Below are positions 51,068 through 63,300 of a DNA stretch of 64,000 nucleotides, piece by piece. The stretch is taken from assembly GCA_037179515.1 (NCBI GenBank), contig JAXCGZ010022665.1, positions 138,501 to 202,500 of the forward strand. Direction: 5' to 3'. The notes under the pieces were generated by a model. The model saw only the letters and a program-made list of their open reading frames with translations. It had not been told where the DNA came from and did not search any database. The DNA is from Halocaridina rubra (Eukaryota > Arthropoda > Malacostraca > Decapoda > Atyidae). The position numbers were made by a program, and so were the translations under genes. Within the stretch, counting starts at the first letter, position 1. Each line of letters starts with the position of its first letter.

Positions 51068-52036
51068 ACAGGGTTCAGTTTTAGGGCCACTTTTGTTCCT
51101 TGTATATGTAAATGACCTACCAGAGGCTGTAAATTCATTCATGAATATGTTTGCAGATGATGCAAAGATTGTGAAGAAAGTAAGAAACGAGAACAATGGT
51201 AGAGAACTTCAGGAAGATCTAAATAGTCTGCATGAGTGCTCAGAAAAGTGGCTAATGAAATTCAATACTTCAAAATGTAAGGGAATGAGAATGGGTACAA
51301 GTGCAAGAAGGCCCAAGCTTGACTACTCGGTGGCTGCAGTACAACTTCAAGAGACAGAAAATGAGAGAGATCTGGGAGTAAACATACTGGCAGATTTCTC
51401 TCCAGAAATACATATAAATGGCATACTAAGGGCAGCATATGCATTCTTATCAAATGTAAGGGTAGCCTTCAGGCACATGGACAAGGAAATGGTCAGAAAT
51501 ATTTATGCAACCTATGTGAGGCCAAAACTCGAATATGCAGCCCCCTTTTGGAATCTGCACTTGCAAAATCACATAGCTAAGCTTGATAAAGTTCAAAGAC
51601 ATGCCACAAAACTGGTGCCAGAAATACGCAATCTCGGTTATGATGAGAGGCTGAGGGAATTAGACTTACCATCACTCGAAGCTAGAAGATTGAGGGGGGA
51701 TATGGTGACAGTCTTTTAATTCCTTCATGGTTATGACAGAGTGGATAGGGATCGATTTTTTGATAGGTCAGGCTCTAGAACTAGAGGTCATAGTTTGAAG
51801 CTTCGTAAGAAAACTTGTTTGCAGGATGTAAGGAAATTCTTTTTCAGTGTAAGAGTAGTTGATAATTGGAAATTGCTAAGCGAGGAGGTAGTTAATGCTA
51901 TCTCAATCCATAGTTTGAAGGACAGGTATGATAAGTATCACTAAGTACAAAATGGAACCGATCAGGAGACGGAAATATACGAGCTTTGGGCTCTTTCCCG
52001 TAAACACAATCAGGTAATCACAATTAGGTAATCACA
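51068..52036 (+). repeat. Array unit U7 (969 bp), last unit
   Basis: The 5' part equals U6. The 3' part differs (DRDRFFDRSGSR, RKFFFSV). Its tail reverts to GGTAATCACAATTAGGTAAT, the type found outside the array, and abuts the 5' UTR of A10. Confidence 0.9.
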
Positions 52037-52875
52037 TACATGCCCGGAGGGCAGGCAATAGTACATGAACATTCAGTATCTCTTAAATTTTTCCTCGTGT
52101 TTGTGAGTAAACAATTTATATGACGAGACTGTCCAAAATATTAAAGGAAAAAATTGAGAACATTTTTGTGAGGGGAAAGAGAAAAAGCTGTCCTGTTCTG
52201 CCTTGAAGGAAATTTAGAAGAGTTGCCAGAGGTGAAGCCATCACATCACATTACCTAATTTTTTGTGTAAATTGGGGAGAGCTCTTAAGCCGTTTACCTG
52301 ATCCTGTGGTGCCTATTTTGTTAAAATGAGTATCCTTCCCATTTATATTAATTTGATAGTTAGTTTGATACACGAAATAATTGCATAATTAAATAAATAC
52401 CAAAAATTCACCTGTCAACAGACTGAGTTAAGTTGCCAAGTAACACAGCTGTCTTATTTTCTTCAAAAAAAAAAAATATTTTTTCTTTTAGCTTTCTCTT
52501 TTATTATTTTTTTTTTATTTTGTATATATAATGAGTTAAATGTAAAGTCTGATCTTGTGATAACATATCTTGGTTAGTAAGTGAGTTTATCAGTTAAGAG
52601 GAATATATAGCAGAAACAGGTGGGTGTCTCCTCAGATACAAATTCAAATTTTCCTTCAAGTACACTTTTGTTTTTGTTTGCATTTTTTTCCCTCAAATTA
52701 CCAAACTCAAATTTTTAAGTTAGGATGTGTGTTGCCAGAACTGAGTCACTAAATAGCACTTATATGAAGATTTAAGAATTCTGTGTGAAGCTTAAATAAA
52801 AGTTTTTCTCTCATTTCTTCTCTTTCTCTTCTTCTGTCTATATTCTGTGAAAGGGAAAACATAAAAATTAGGTCA
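52037..52875 (+). promoter_or_regulatory. LINE-A 5' untranslated region (A10)
   Basis: Non-coding, homologous to 16151-16915 on the minus strand. Contains T- and A-rich runs near 52455-52530. A promoter function is inferred from the family only. Confidence 0.55.
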
Positions 52876-53946
52876 TCTCTGTCCCAAACCTCTCCCACCT
52901 AAGGGTCGGGAGGAGGGGTAGCTATTAGGAGATTAAAACAGAAAATCAAGGATTTAGAGGCAATGGTTATAAGCCTTGATGATAAAATTCGGAATATGGA
53001 TAGAGAAATGAAAGACATTGAAACACTCAGAGAGGAAATAAGACTTCTGGAGGAAGCAAATAAAGCACAAGGGCAGGAGAGAAAGGAACTACAGAAACTA
53101 ATAAAGAAGCTGGAAGGGGAAAAGAGTGAACTAGAAACCAGAATTTCTAAACAAGAAAATAAAAACAAACAGCCGAATGACAACCTAAATGAATTAGATG
53201 TTAGTTCACTGCTCTCTTCTGAGAGAGACGAGATTACAGCTTGGAATGTTCAGATTAAGGAAAACATTGAACAGTTTAGAAAAGAGTTCCAGGAGCTGAA
53301 TATGGAACATTATGCCATGAAAACTTCCTTTGCTGATGCACTAAAGGGGAATGTGGCAGTAAAAGAGGCTGTAAAGGTGGTGGCACTGAAAAACATACAA
53401 ACAGTTGACTATAAAGAGACAGTAATTGAAAAAATGAAAGACGTTGTGATGGAAAAGGCAAATCCACTGATTAAACAGACACTTGATAAAGAGAAGACAG
53501 TGGTACTCTCAGGCATAAGCAAATCCCAGGAGCCAACATGGCAGGGGAGACTTGAAGAAAATAAAGCTAGGGTTGTAGACCTGATATGAAAGCTTGGAGT
53601 AGTTTGTGGTCCTGAGGATATTGTAATCATTCACCAACTAGGCAAATATTCGAGGGAAGGAAAGCAGAAACCAACAAAAGTAACCTTTGAGAGAGGGGAA
53701 ACATGTAGGGAAATACTGATGAGAAAAAAAAAGTCTAAAAGACCTTCAAGAATTCAAAGAAGTGTTCATTAGATGATACAGATCACAAGAAGAGATGGGA
53801 AATATCAAAAACTTTTTGCAAGAGGCAAAAAATTTAAATGAGGAAATAAATGAAGAAGAGAAGAAATATTTTCATTTCAGAGTCCTTCCAGACAAAAGGA
53901 GTATAAAGAAGATAATGACAGAAGATCAGGGGATGGGGCCTCATTG
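52876..53946 (+). pseudogene. LINE-A ORF1, A10 copy, start lost and stops gained
   Basis: The ATG of A2 (AAAATGACC) reads AAAATTAGGTC here, so the initiator is gone. The coiled coil (KIRNMDREMKDIETLREEI) and RRM-like part (VVLSGISKS, KARVVDLI) are clear in frame 52963-53589. A TGA at 53587 replaces an arginine codon. Further small indels follow near 53620 and 53725. The ORF1 C-terminus (DQGMGPH) lies at the ORF2 junction. Confidence 0.85.
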
Positions 53947-56752
53947 AGATTGTTATACACAAATGCTGATGGATTAGCTGGTAAGGCAGTAGAATTAAAA
54001 AATAGGATTCACAACAGTAAGGCAGATATAGCAGCAATTACAGAGACTAAGTTGAGTGAGGACATAAACAGTGTCACAGTTTTTCCTAAAGGCTTCAGAA
54101 TATTAAGGGTTGAAAGATCTGAGAGGACTGGTGGAGGGATAGCACTGCTCATAAGTGAAAGGATTCAAGACGAAGAAATAAACTTGGCTATAGAAAGTGA
54201 GTTCAAGGAATTTCTTGTTGCTCGCATAAATACTGGGCCAGAGAGCATTATAATAACTGTTGTATATAACCCACCAAGAAACCAGAATAGGCTAAAATTT
54301 TATGAAGAAAGTCATATAGGTACTATTGAAGTCATAAACTGAGTTGTGAAAATGGCACGGAAGGGAAATTGTAGGATTTTGATTATGGGAGATTTTAATC
54401 ATAAAGAGATAGATTGGATAAAGCTTGACCCACAAAGTGGTGAGGACGTATTCGGGGCAAGATTCCTAGATTGCGTACAAGGGAATTTCCTACACCAAGA
54501 TGTAATAGAACCAACGAGGGCCAGGGGTGGGGATGAGCCATCACTACTTAATCTAGTATTCACAGATTATGTGTTGGATATTGAAAAAATTGAGTATGAA
54601 CCACCAATTGGAAAGAGTGACCACTGTGTGTTGTTGATGGAGTATATCATTGAAGATATTCTGCCTGAGAGTAGAGGCACTGAGGACATGAGGAGGAACT
54701 ATCCGAAAGGAGATTACATCAAAATGAATGAGCTTTTTGCAGTTATTGACTGGAAAACCTTATTTTACAACAAATCTGTACAAGAAATGTATGACATCTT
54801 TTGTAAGAAATATGGGAAGATACTAGATTGCTGCAAACCTGTCACCAAAGTAGGTGTAATTCATGCCAGAGAGAAATGGGTCGATAATGAGTGTAAAAGA
54901 GCTAAGGAGTGGAGAGACAAATGCTGGAAAATGCATAGGAGGAGAAAAAACATAAATGCCTGGCAAACCTACAAAAGAGAGAGAAATTATTACCTAAGTA
55001 AAAGAAGAGAGTCAGAGAGAGACTATGAGAGGGACATCACCAGGAAGGCTAAAGAACATTCCAAGCTTTTCCACAGCTTTATCAGAGAAAACTGAAGGTA
55101 AATGAACAGGTTTTAAGGCTTAAGAGAGTGGTTGGAAGCATCACTGAGACGGATGAAGAGATCTGCAAAGAATTGAACAAGGAGTTTCAGTCAGTATTTA
55201 CAGTAGAAAATACCCAGACCCCACAGATTGCAGAGATAGAAACTCAAGGGCCGGTATTAGAAACAATCAACCTTACAGCCACAGAGGTATGCAAAGCGAT
55301 GATGGAGTTAGATGTACATAAAGATACAAGTCCTGATGATATATCCCCTCATGTACTTAAAAATTGTGCAAACTCAATATCATTGGCACTAAGTATCATA
55401 TTTAAAAAGTCACTGGAGTCAAGGGAGATTCCAAGATGCTGGAAACAAGCAAACGTGATACCTATCTTCAAAAGGAGGGATACGCCTTTAAACTATAGAC
55501 CAGTTTCCTTGACCAGCATAGTTTGCAAACTACTAAGGAAACATATCTCTCTTCACTTGGAATCCTTCAACTTTTTGTCAGTGAGGCAACACGGCTTCAG
55601 AGAAGGTAGATCAACAGTACAAACTTATTAGAATTTTATGATGAGGTAAGCTGAATCTTACAGGAAAGAGAGGGCTGGGCAGATTGCATATTCCTAGACT
55701 TCCAGAAAGCGTTTGACACTGTTCCATATGGGTGACTTATTAGGAAGCTGCAAGCAATGGATAGAATAGGTGGAAATGTCTTGAAATGGATAAAAACTTA
55801 ATTAGAAGAAAGGGAACAGAGGGTTAGAGCAAGACACTCAGTGTCTGAATGGAGAAGAGTAAGCAGTGGAGCTCCAGAGGGTTCAGTTTTAAGGCCACGT
55901 TTGTTCCTTGTATATGTAAATGACCTACCAAAGTCTATAAATTCATTCATGAATATGTTTGCAGATGATGCAAAGATTGTGAAGAAATTAGGAAACGAGA
56001 ACAATGGTAGAGAACTTCAGGAAGATCTAAATAGTCTGCAAGAGTGCTCAGAAAAGTGGCTAATGAAAATCAATACTTCAAAATGTAAGGGAATGAGAAT
56101 TAGCACAAGCGCAAGAAGGCCCAAGCTTGACTACTCGGTGGCTGGAGTACAACTTCAAGAGACAGAAAATGAGAGAGATCTAGGAGTAAACATACTGGCA
56201 GATTTGTATCCAGAAATACATATAAATGGCATAGTAAGGGCAGCATATTTCTTCTTATCAAATGTAAGGGTAGCCTTCAGGCACATGGACAAGGACATGT
56301 TCAGAAATATATATGCAACCTATGTGAGGCCAAAACTCGAAAATGCAGCCCCATTTTGGAATCTGCACTTGAAAAAGCACATAACTAAGCTTGAAAAAGT
56401 TCAAAGACATGCCACGAAACTGGTGCCAGAAATACTTAATCTCAGTTATGATGAGAGGCTGAAGGAATTAGACTTACCATCACTCGAAGCTTGAAGATTG
56501 AGGGAGGATATGGTGACAGTCTTTAAATTCCTTCATGGTTATGATAGAGTGGATAGGGATCGATATTTTGATGTGGTTGGCTCTAGAACTAGAGTTCATA
56601 GTTTGAAGCTTCGTAAGAAAACTTTTTTGCAGGATGTAAGGAAATACTTTTTCAGCGTAAGAGTAGTTGATAATTGGAATTCACTGAGCGAGGAGGTAGT
56701 AAATACTATCTCAATCCATAGTTTTAAGGATAGGTATGATAAGTATCACTAA
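53944..56752 (+). pseudogene. LINE-A ORF2, A10 copy, multiple breaks
   Basis: Segments in order: 53944-54342 (endonuclease, ITETKLSED, then stop), 54346-55095 (GDFNHKEIDW, SDHCVLL), 55128-55631 (NYRPVSLTS, with a 12-base loss removing VMEK), 55841-56494 (FADD, GAPEGSVL where the family has GVPQGSVL), and 56498-56752 (C-terminus). At least five stops or frameshifts. The QECSEKW variant places it near the array units rather than the minus-strand copies. Confidence 0.86.
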
Positions 56753-56857
56753 GTACAAATTAGAACCGATCAGGAGACGGGAAGATACGAGCTTTGGGCT
56801 CTTTCCCAAACACAATTAGGTAATCACAATTAGGTAATCATATACATATTTATATAT

Positions 56858-57392
56858 TTATGTAACCTATGTGGGGCCAAAACTTGAATATGCAGCCCCC
56901 ATTTGGAATCTGCACTTGAAAAAGCACATAGCTATGCTTGAAAAAGTTCAAAGACATGCCACGAAACTGGTGCCAGAAATACGTAATCTTAGTTATGATA
57001 AGAGGCTGAGGGAATTAGACTTACCATCACTCGAAGCTAGAAGATTGAGGGGGGATATGGTGACAGCCTTTAAATTCCTTCATGGTTATGACAGAGTGGA
57101 TAGGGATCGATATTTTGATATTGCTGGCTCTAGAACTAGAGGTCATAGTTTGAAGCTTCGTAAGAAAACTTCTTTGCAGGATGTAAGGAAATAATTTTTC
57201 AGTGTAAGAGTAGTTGATAATTGGAATTCGCTAATTGAGGAGATAGTTAATGCTATCTCAAACCATAGTTTTAAGGACAGGTATGATAAGTATAACTAAG
57301 TACAAAATGGAACCGATCAGAAGACGGGAAGATACAAGCTTTGGGCTCTTTCCCGTTAACACAATTAGGTAATTACTATTAGGTAATCACAT
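56858..57392 (+). mobile_element. LINE-A copy A11, short 3' fragment
   Basis: A ~535-bp piece starts at the ATTTATGTAACCTATGTG segment (same region where U2 and A8 are truncated) and runs to the GGTAATCACATAC tail. The frame 56871-57194 covers GPKLEYAAPIWN to DVRK, then a stop. Confidence 0.9.
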
Positions 57393-57432
57393 ACATACAT
57401 ACATACATACATATATACAGACAGATAGACAT
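57393..57432. repeat. (CATA)n / (GATA)n microsatellite linker
   Basis: Five CATA units, then ATATACAGACAGATAGACATA, between the tail of A11 and the truncated 5' end of A12. Confidence 0.9.
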
Positions 57433-59563
57433 AGGGGAGATAAAGAAGATAATGACAGAAGATCAGGGGATGGGGCCTCATTAAGATTGTTATACACAAA
57501 TGCTGATTGATTAGCTGGTAAGGCAGTAGAATTAAAAGATAGGATTCACTACAGTAAGGCAGATATAGTAACAGTTACAGAGACTAACTTGAGTGAGGAC
57601 ATAAACACTGTCACAGCTTTTCCTAAGGGCTTCAGAATATTAAGGGTTGAAAGATCTGAGAGGACTGGTATAGGGATAGCACTGCTCATAAGTGAAAGGA
57701 TTCAGCTTGAAGAAATAAACTTGGCTATAGAAAGTGACTTCAAGGTATGTCTTGTTGCTCACATAAATACTGGGCCAGAGAGCATTATAATAACTACTGT
57801 ATATAACCCACCAAGGAACCAACATAGGCTAGAAGTTTATGAAGAAAGTCATATAGGTACTATTGAAGTCATAAACTCAGTTGTTAATATTGCACGGGAG
57901 AGGAAATATAGGATTTTGATTATGGGAGATTTTAATCATAAAGAAATAGATTGGATAAATCTTGACCCACACAGTGGTGAGGGCTCATTCGGGGCAAGAT
58001 TCCTAGATTGCGTACAAGGGAAGTTTCTACACCAACATGTAATGGAACCAACGAGGGCCAGGGGTGGGGATGAGCCATCACTACTTGATCTAGTATTCAC
58101 AGATAACGTGTTGGATATTGGAAAAATTGAGTATGAACCACCAATTGGAAAGAGTGACCACTGTGTGTTGTTGATGGAGTATATCATTGAAGATACTTTG
58201 CCTGGGAGAAGAGGCACTGCGGACATGAAGAGGCACTATATGAAAGGAGATTACATCAAAATGAATCAGCTTTTTGCAGTTATTGACTGGAAAACCTTAT
58301 TTTACAACAAATCTGTACAAGAAATGAATGACATCCTTTGTGAGAAATATGGGAAGATAGTAGATTGCTGCATACCTTTCACCAAGGTAGGTGTAATTCA
58401 TGCCTGAGAGAAATGGTTCAATAATGAGTGTGAAAAAGCTAAGGAGTGGAGAGACAAATGCCGAAAAAGGCATAGGAGGAGAAAAAACATAAATGTCTGG
58501 CAAACCTACAAAAGAGCAAGAAATTATTACCTAAGTAAAAGAAGAGAGTCAGAGAGAGACTATGAGAGGGACATCACCAGGAAGGCTAAAGTAAATCCCA
58601 AGCTTTTCCACAACTTTATCAGAGGAAACTGAAGGTAAAAGAACAGGTTTTAAGGCTTAAGAGAGTGGATGGAAGCATCACTGAGAAGGATGAAGAGATC
58701 TGCAAAGAATTGAACAAGCAGTTTCAGTCAGTATTTACAGTAGAAAATACCCCACCCCCTCGGATTGCAGACATAGAAGCTCAAGGGCCGGTATTAGAGA
58801 CATGAACCTTTCAGCCACCTTTCACCCCTCATGTACTTAAAAAATGCACAAACTCAGTATTAGTGGCACTAAGTATCATATTTAAAAAGACACTAGAGTC
58901 AGGGGAAGGTTCCAAGATGCTGGAAACAAGCAAACGTGATACCTATCTTCAAAAAGGGAAGGAGGGATACAGCTCTAAATTATAGACCAGTTTCCTTGAC
59001 CAGCATAGTTTGTAAAGTTATGGAGAAACTACTAAGGAAACATATCTCTCTTCACTTGGAATCCTTCAACGTTTTGTCAGTGAGACAACATGGCTTCAGA
59101 GAAGGTAGATCAACAGTAACAAACTTAATAGAATCTTATGATGAGGTAAGCTGAATCTTACTGGAAAGAGAGGGCTGAGCAGATTGCATATTCCTAGACT
59201 TCCAGGAAGTGTTTGACACTATCCCACGTGGGAGACCTAATAGGAAGCTGCAAGCAATGGCTAGAATAGGTGGAAATGTCTTGGAATGGATAAAAACTTA
59301 CTTAGAGGAAGGGAACAGAGGGTTAGAGTAAGACCCTCAGTGTCTGAATGGAGAAGAGTTAGTAGTGGAGTTCCACAGGGTTCAGGTTTAGGGCCACTTT
59401 TGTTCCTTGTATATGTAAATGACATACCAGTGTCTGTAAATTCATTCATGAATATGTTTGCAGATGATGCAAAGCTTGCTAAGAAAGTAAGAAACGAGAA
59501 CAACGGTTGAGAACTTCAGGAAGATCTAAATAGTCTCCATGAGTTGTCAGAGAAGTGGCTAAT
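57433..59563 (+). mobile_element. LINE-A copy A12, truncated at both ends
   Basis: It begins in the last codons of ORF1 (GGGGAGATAAAGAAGATAAT) and runs through the ORF2 endonuclease and RT. It stops at 59563 in the EKWLM segment, where the Gypsy LTR begins. Frames: endonuclease 57589-58407 (GDFNHKEIDW, SDHCVLL) ending at a TGA for arginine, then many indels (ATGPDDIS region deleted near 58820), NYRPVSLTS at 58936-59154, and GVPQGSGLGP with FADD at 59286-59510. It is dead. The missing 3' end is expected beyond the Gypsy element, outside the window. Confidence 0.9.
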
Positions 59564-59741
59564 TGTTATGTATAACTTTTGAGCTGCTTAATTCGTGCGC
59601 TTTGCATTGCGCTATTGGTTTGTTGTTTTCACTGGAGTAGAACACGCCATGTCGGACATCTAAGTTTGAGTAATAAAACCTCCACTTTTTCTCATGATTT
59701 TTATTGAATTATCATCACCCATCTAACCATAGTATGGAACA
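59564..59741 (+). repeat. Gypsy 5' LTR
   Basis: It starts TGTTATGTATAAC and ends TATGGAACA (TG...CA). A polyadenylation signal AATAAA at about 59672-59677 fits the R region. The next bases, AATGGCGACGAGG, resemble the primer-binding region common in invertebrate Gypsy elements. The 3' LTR is not visible, so the end is set by motif only. Confidence 0.7.
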
Positions 59742-60311
59742 AATGGCGACGAGGTACAAAGGACCAATGCAGTAACAAAAGGAACTTCTGGTTTGCAGTA
59801 TTTAAGTGAAGTTTTTGCAGTTTTGAGGTAGACGGTAAATTGGGTAAGCTTCTGACTTCCGAGATTTTCGTTCCCGTGGCCGTCCTCCATAGGCTGTTTT
59901 GATCAAGTTTTGCAGTTAGCATTGGAGCCTTCATAGATGCCGTATTATAACTGTTTAAGCCTAATGATGACGATTTTTTCAAGATTGGAAAGCTATAGTG
60001 ATTATTTTCCAAGGTGTACCCTAGATTGATGATAGCCTATGGTAGGCCAATTGTGTTTTTCGGCAACCTTGTTTCCAGTGTTTTGTGGACGGTAGCCTTG
60101 ATTGATCATAGCCTACCATAAGCATATGGTGCTTAACCCCAGTGCTTTGAGGAGTGGAGTAAAATAAATTGCATATAGGCCTAGCCTAGTTCTATGATGT
60201 TTAGCTTATGTTGTCAGTGCTATAATATTTAGCCTATTCTGTCTGTGCCATGATTGCATGTTGTGTATTTTGAGATTATTACCAGTTCACCCAGTGACTT
60301 AGCCTATAATC
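59742..60311 (+). promoter_or_regulatory. Gypsy primer-binding site and leader
   Basis: Begins with ATGGCGACGAGG just after the LTR. No coding frame is supported on the plus strand up to the gag start at 60312. It would contain the primer-binding site and packaging sequences. Only the first is suggested by sequence. Confidence 0.5.
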
Positions 60312-63300
60312 ATGCCTCAAGAAAATGAAAATAGGGCTAACCGCATAGTGAACATTGATCATTTTAATCCTTCAAAGATTTCTTTTGAATTGTGGTTAAG
60401 TTTGTTGGAAGCAAATTTTTTAAATTTGGAAATAACTGAGGCAAATAGTAAAAAAAAATTACTTCTGGTTTCTATTGGTACTGAAATTTATGCTATTTTA
60501 GGAAACATTTGTGCCCCAGATTTACCACATACTAAGTCGTATGAGGATTTATGCAAATTACTTAAGGCACATTATGATGTAAAGCCTAGTTATCATAGAA
60601 GTTTATTGGCTTTTCAACAAAGGAGGAAAAAAGGAGGTGAGACATTAAAAGATTTGTATGCAGACCTGAAGTGTCTAGCCAAAGACTGTGATTTTGGTAG
60701 CAACTTTGATTCTCGTGTGCGGGATCAGTTGTTTATGGCTCTTGAAAATGAGGTTTATTTTTCAAATCTGGTTGCTGAAAATTTAAATTTGAAGGTTATG
60801 TCTTCTATCCAAATAGTTGAGAGAGTTTTGAATTTTGAACAAGCTTATGTTTCTGAAAAGGCTGGTGTTGTTCAAAAGGTTAAAACCCCAACCAATGGTC
60901 CCATGAGTAAGTCAGTTTCTTGTAAACACTGTGGTTACCCTCATGATAGTGCAAAATGTCGCTTTAAGAATTTAACATGTAATTTATGTGGTAAGAAAGG
61001 ACATTTAAAACAAGTTTGTTGGAAGGCTTCAAAAGATGTCAAAGGTAATGTGAAGCCAAAGCCAGTAAAAGAAAGTTTTAATAAGGCTTCTGAGAAAAAA
61101 CATAAGGTTAAAGTTAAAGCAGTAGACAAGGTAGCAGTTTCCAGTGATACTGATGAAGAAAGACTGTTGTCAGTAAAAAATGTCAATGCTATTGGTAAAG
61201 ATGAAGTGAATATTTTGGTTAATGGTAAGTTTGTACCTTTTGAGGTGGATACAGGTGCTGCTGTGAGTACCTTGACTAAAGATTGGGTTCATAATTTGGG
61301 ATTGTCCATTGTAGATTGTAATAAAATGTTAAATGCTTATGATGATCTCAAAATAAATGTTTTGGGTAAAGTTGGAGTGGATGTTTACTATAATTCTCTG
61401 CAAGTGAAACAGACATTTTATGTTGTAGGAAATCATAATTCTAACTTATGTGGCAAAGATTTGATGCCAAAAATAGGTTTTTATTTGTCTGGTATTAATG
61501 ATTCTTCTAAAATTTCTAAAGTCAATGGTTCTGTGGTAGAATTGTTGAATGATTATGAAGTTAATCCTAATAAACCCATTTCAGATATTACAGCTCACAT
61601 TCATGTTAAGAGTGATGTAGTTCCAAAATTCAGAAAACACAGATCAGTTCCAATTCACTATAAACCTTTAGTTGAAGAGGCTTTAAATAAACTGATTGTA
61701 GATGATATAGTTGAGCCTGTTAACCATAGTGAGTGGGCTGCCCCCATTGTTACTGTGTTGAAATCGGATAAGGAGTCTGTACGTATCTGTGGAGATTTTA
61801 AAGAATTGAATAAATGTATATCATGTGACCAATATCCATTACCTAAAACAGATGAGTTGTTAGCATCTATTGGTAAGGGAAAGATTTTTTCTACTATTGA
61901 TTTAAAAAATGCATATTTACAGATTTCTGTGAGTGAAGAAAGCCAAAAGTATTTAGTAGTAAATACACATAAAGGTTTGTTTAAGTACAAAAGATTACCT
62001 TTTGGTCTTTCTTCTTCACCCGCTATATTTCAGAGATTTATGGCTAACCTGTTGAAAGATGTAGAGGGAGTTGATGCTTATTTGGATGACATTATTGTAA
62101 GTGGTGAATCTGAAGAGCAGCGTGATCTTAGGTTTATTGAAGTGTTAAAAATTTTGCAAGAGCATAATGTTCAGATTAACAAGAAAAAATGTGCTGTTAA
62201 GGTTTCTTCTTTAGAATATCTTGGATTTTGTATCTTAGGTGAAGGAATCAAACCTTCCCCTAAGAAGGTCAAAGCTATTCTAGATTCTCCACCCCCTACT
62301 TCTGTTGCAGAGTTGCAATCTTTTATTGGAATGTTGACATATTATTGTAAATTCATTAAGAATTTTTCTTCCAAGCTGGCCCCCTTGTATGAATTGCTAA
62401 AAAAGAATAAAGTTTTTAAATGGTCTGAACTTGAAAACAAAGCTTTTGAAATTGTAAAATCGGATTTATCAAAAGGTCCCCTTTTGGCTAATTATGATGG
62501 TAATAGTCCACTAGTTGTTGAAGTGGATGCGTCTCCTATTGGTGTAGGATGTGTATTGTTGCAAAAAATTGATGGAAGAGAATTACCAGTTTATTTTGCT
62601 AGTAAAAAACTGACATCAGCTGAACAGAACTATGCTCAAATCGACCGAGAAGGGCTTGCCTTAGTTTTTGGGTTGAATCGCTTTAGATATTTTTTACTTG
62701 GAAGACAATTTGAAGCAAGGACCGACCATAAACCACTTTTAGGTTTATTTGGCAAAGGGCGTCATATTCCTACTAATGCCAATGCTCGTATTCAGCGTTG
62801 GGCACTGTTTCTCTCTCAATATGATTTTGAGCTTACTTACAAAGTGGGTAAAGAAAATGTTGTGGCTGATGCCCTTAGCAGGTTGCCTATTGATGATGAT
62901 CATAAATCCATGACTCCAAATGAATACATTAAGTTAGTTGAAGCTTTAGATTTTGAAGATATTTCTTTTTCAAAAATCAGAAAGTGTACTCAGAAAGATG
63001 AGGTTTTGGGTCAACTCATGCATAATATAAGATTTGGTTGGTCTACAAATGATTTGAGATTACATGAATATGGTTCTGTTAAATCTGATCTTAGTTTATA
63101 TGACAATGTAATTTTGTACAGAAACAGAATTGTAATACCTACCAGCTTAAGATGTAAAATACTTGAGCACTTACATAGTGGTCATAATGGGATAAATGTG
63201 ATGAAAGCAGAAGCTAGGAATTGGGTTTGGTGGCCTAAAATTGACCAAGATATTTCTGAAATTACAAAGAATTGTCCAGTTTGTTTTAAAAATTTTCAAC

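Larger units (their letters stand above)
45716..52036 (+). repeat. Tandem array of LINE-A 3' ends, seven units of ~967 bp
   Basis: Units start at the same ACAGGGTTCAGTTTTAGGGC point of the RT gene (45716, 47201, 48168, 49135, 50102, 51068), with one shorter unit starting at 46681. Full units are 965-969 bp and run to the tail GTAAGTACAATTAGGTAAGT, where the next unit begins. Each unit encodes the RT palm with FADD, thumb and C-terminal region in broken frames. Units 2-7 share the same nonsense change (AAA to TAA before FLHGYD), so they were copied from one another and did not arrive as separate insertions. Confidence 0.93.
52037..56850 (+). mobile_element. LINE-A copy A10, near full-length but decayed
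   Basis: About 4.8 kb with 5' UTR (52037-~52875), ORF1 region, ORF2 region and the tail CAATTAGGTAATCACAATTA. The 5' UTR matches that of A2 from the ACTGTCCAAAATATTAAAGG segment and extends about 90 bp further upstream (GCCCGGAGGGCAGGCAATAG). It gives the best view of the element's 5' end. Numerous stops show it is older than A2, A3 and A7. Confidence 0.88.

Noticed and set aside
45716..52036. CRISPR-like or immune repeat array
   Set aside because: The units are ~967 bp with LINE coding content and no short repeat-spacer structure. This is eukaryotic DNA.
60941..61990. Minus-strand frames inside the Gypsy gag-pol
   Set aside because: Shadows of the plus-strand polyprotein.
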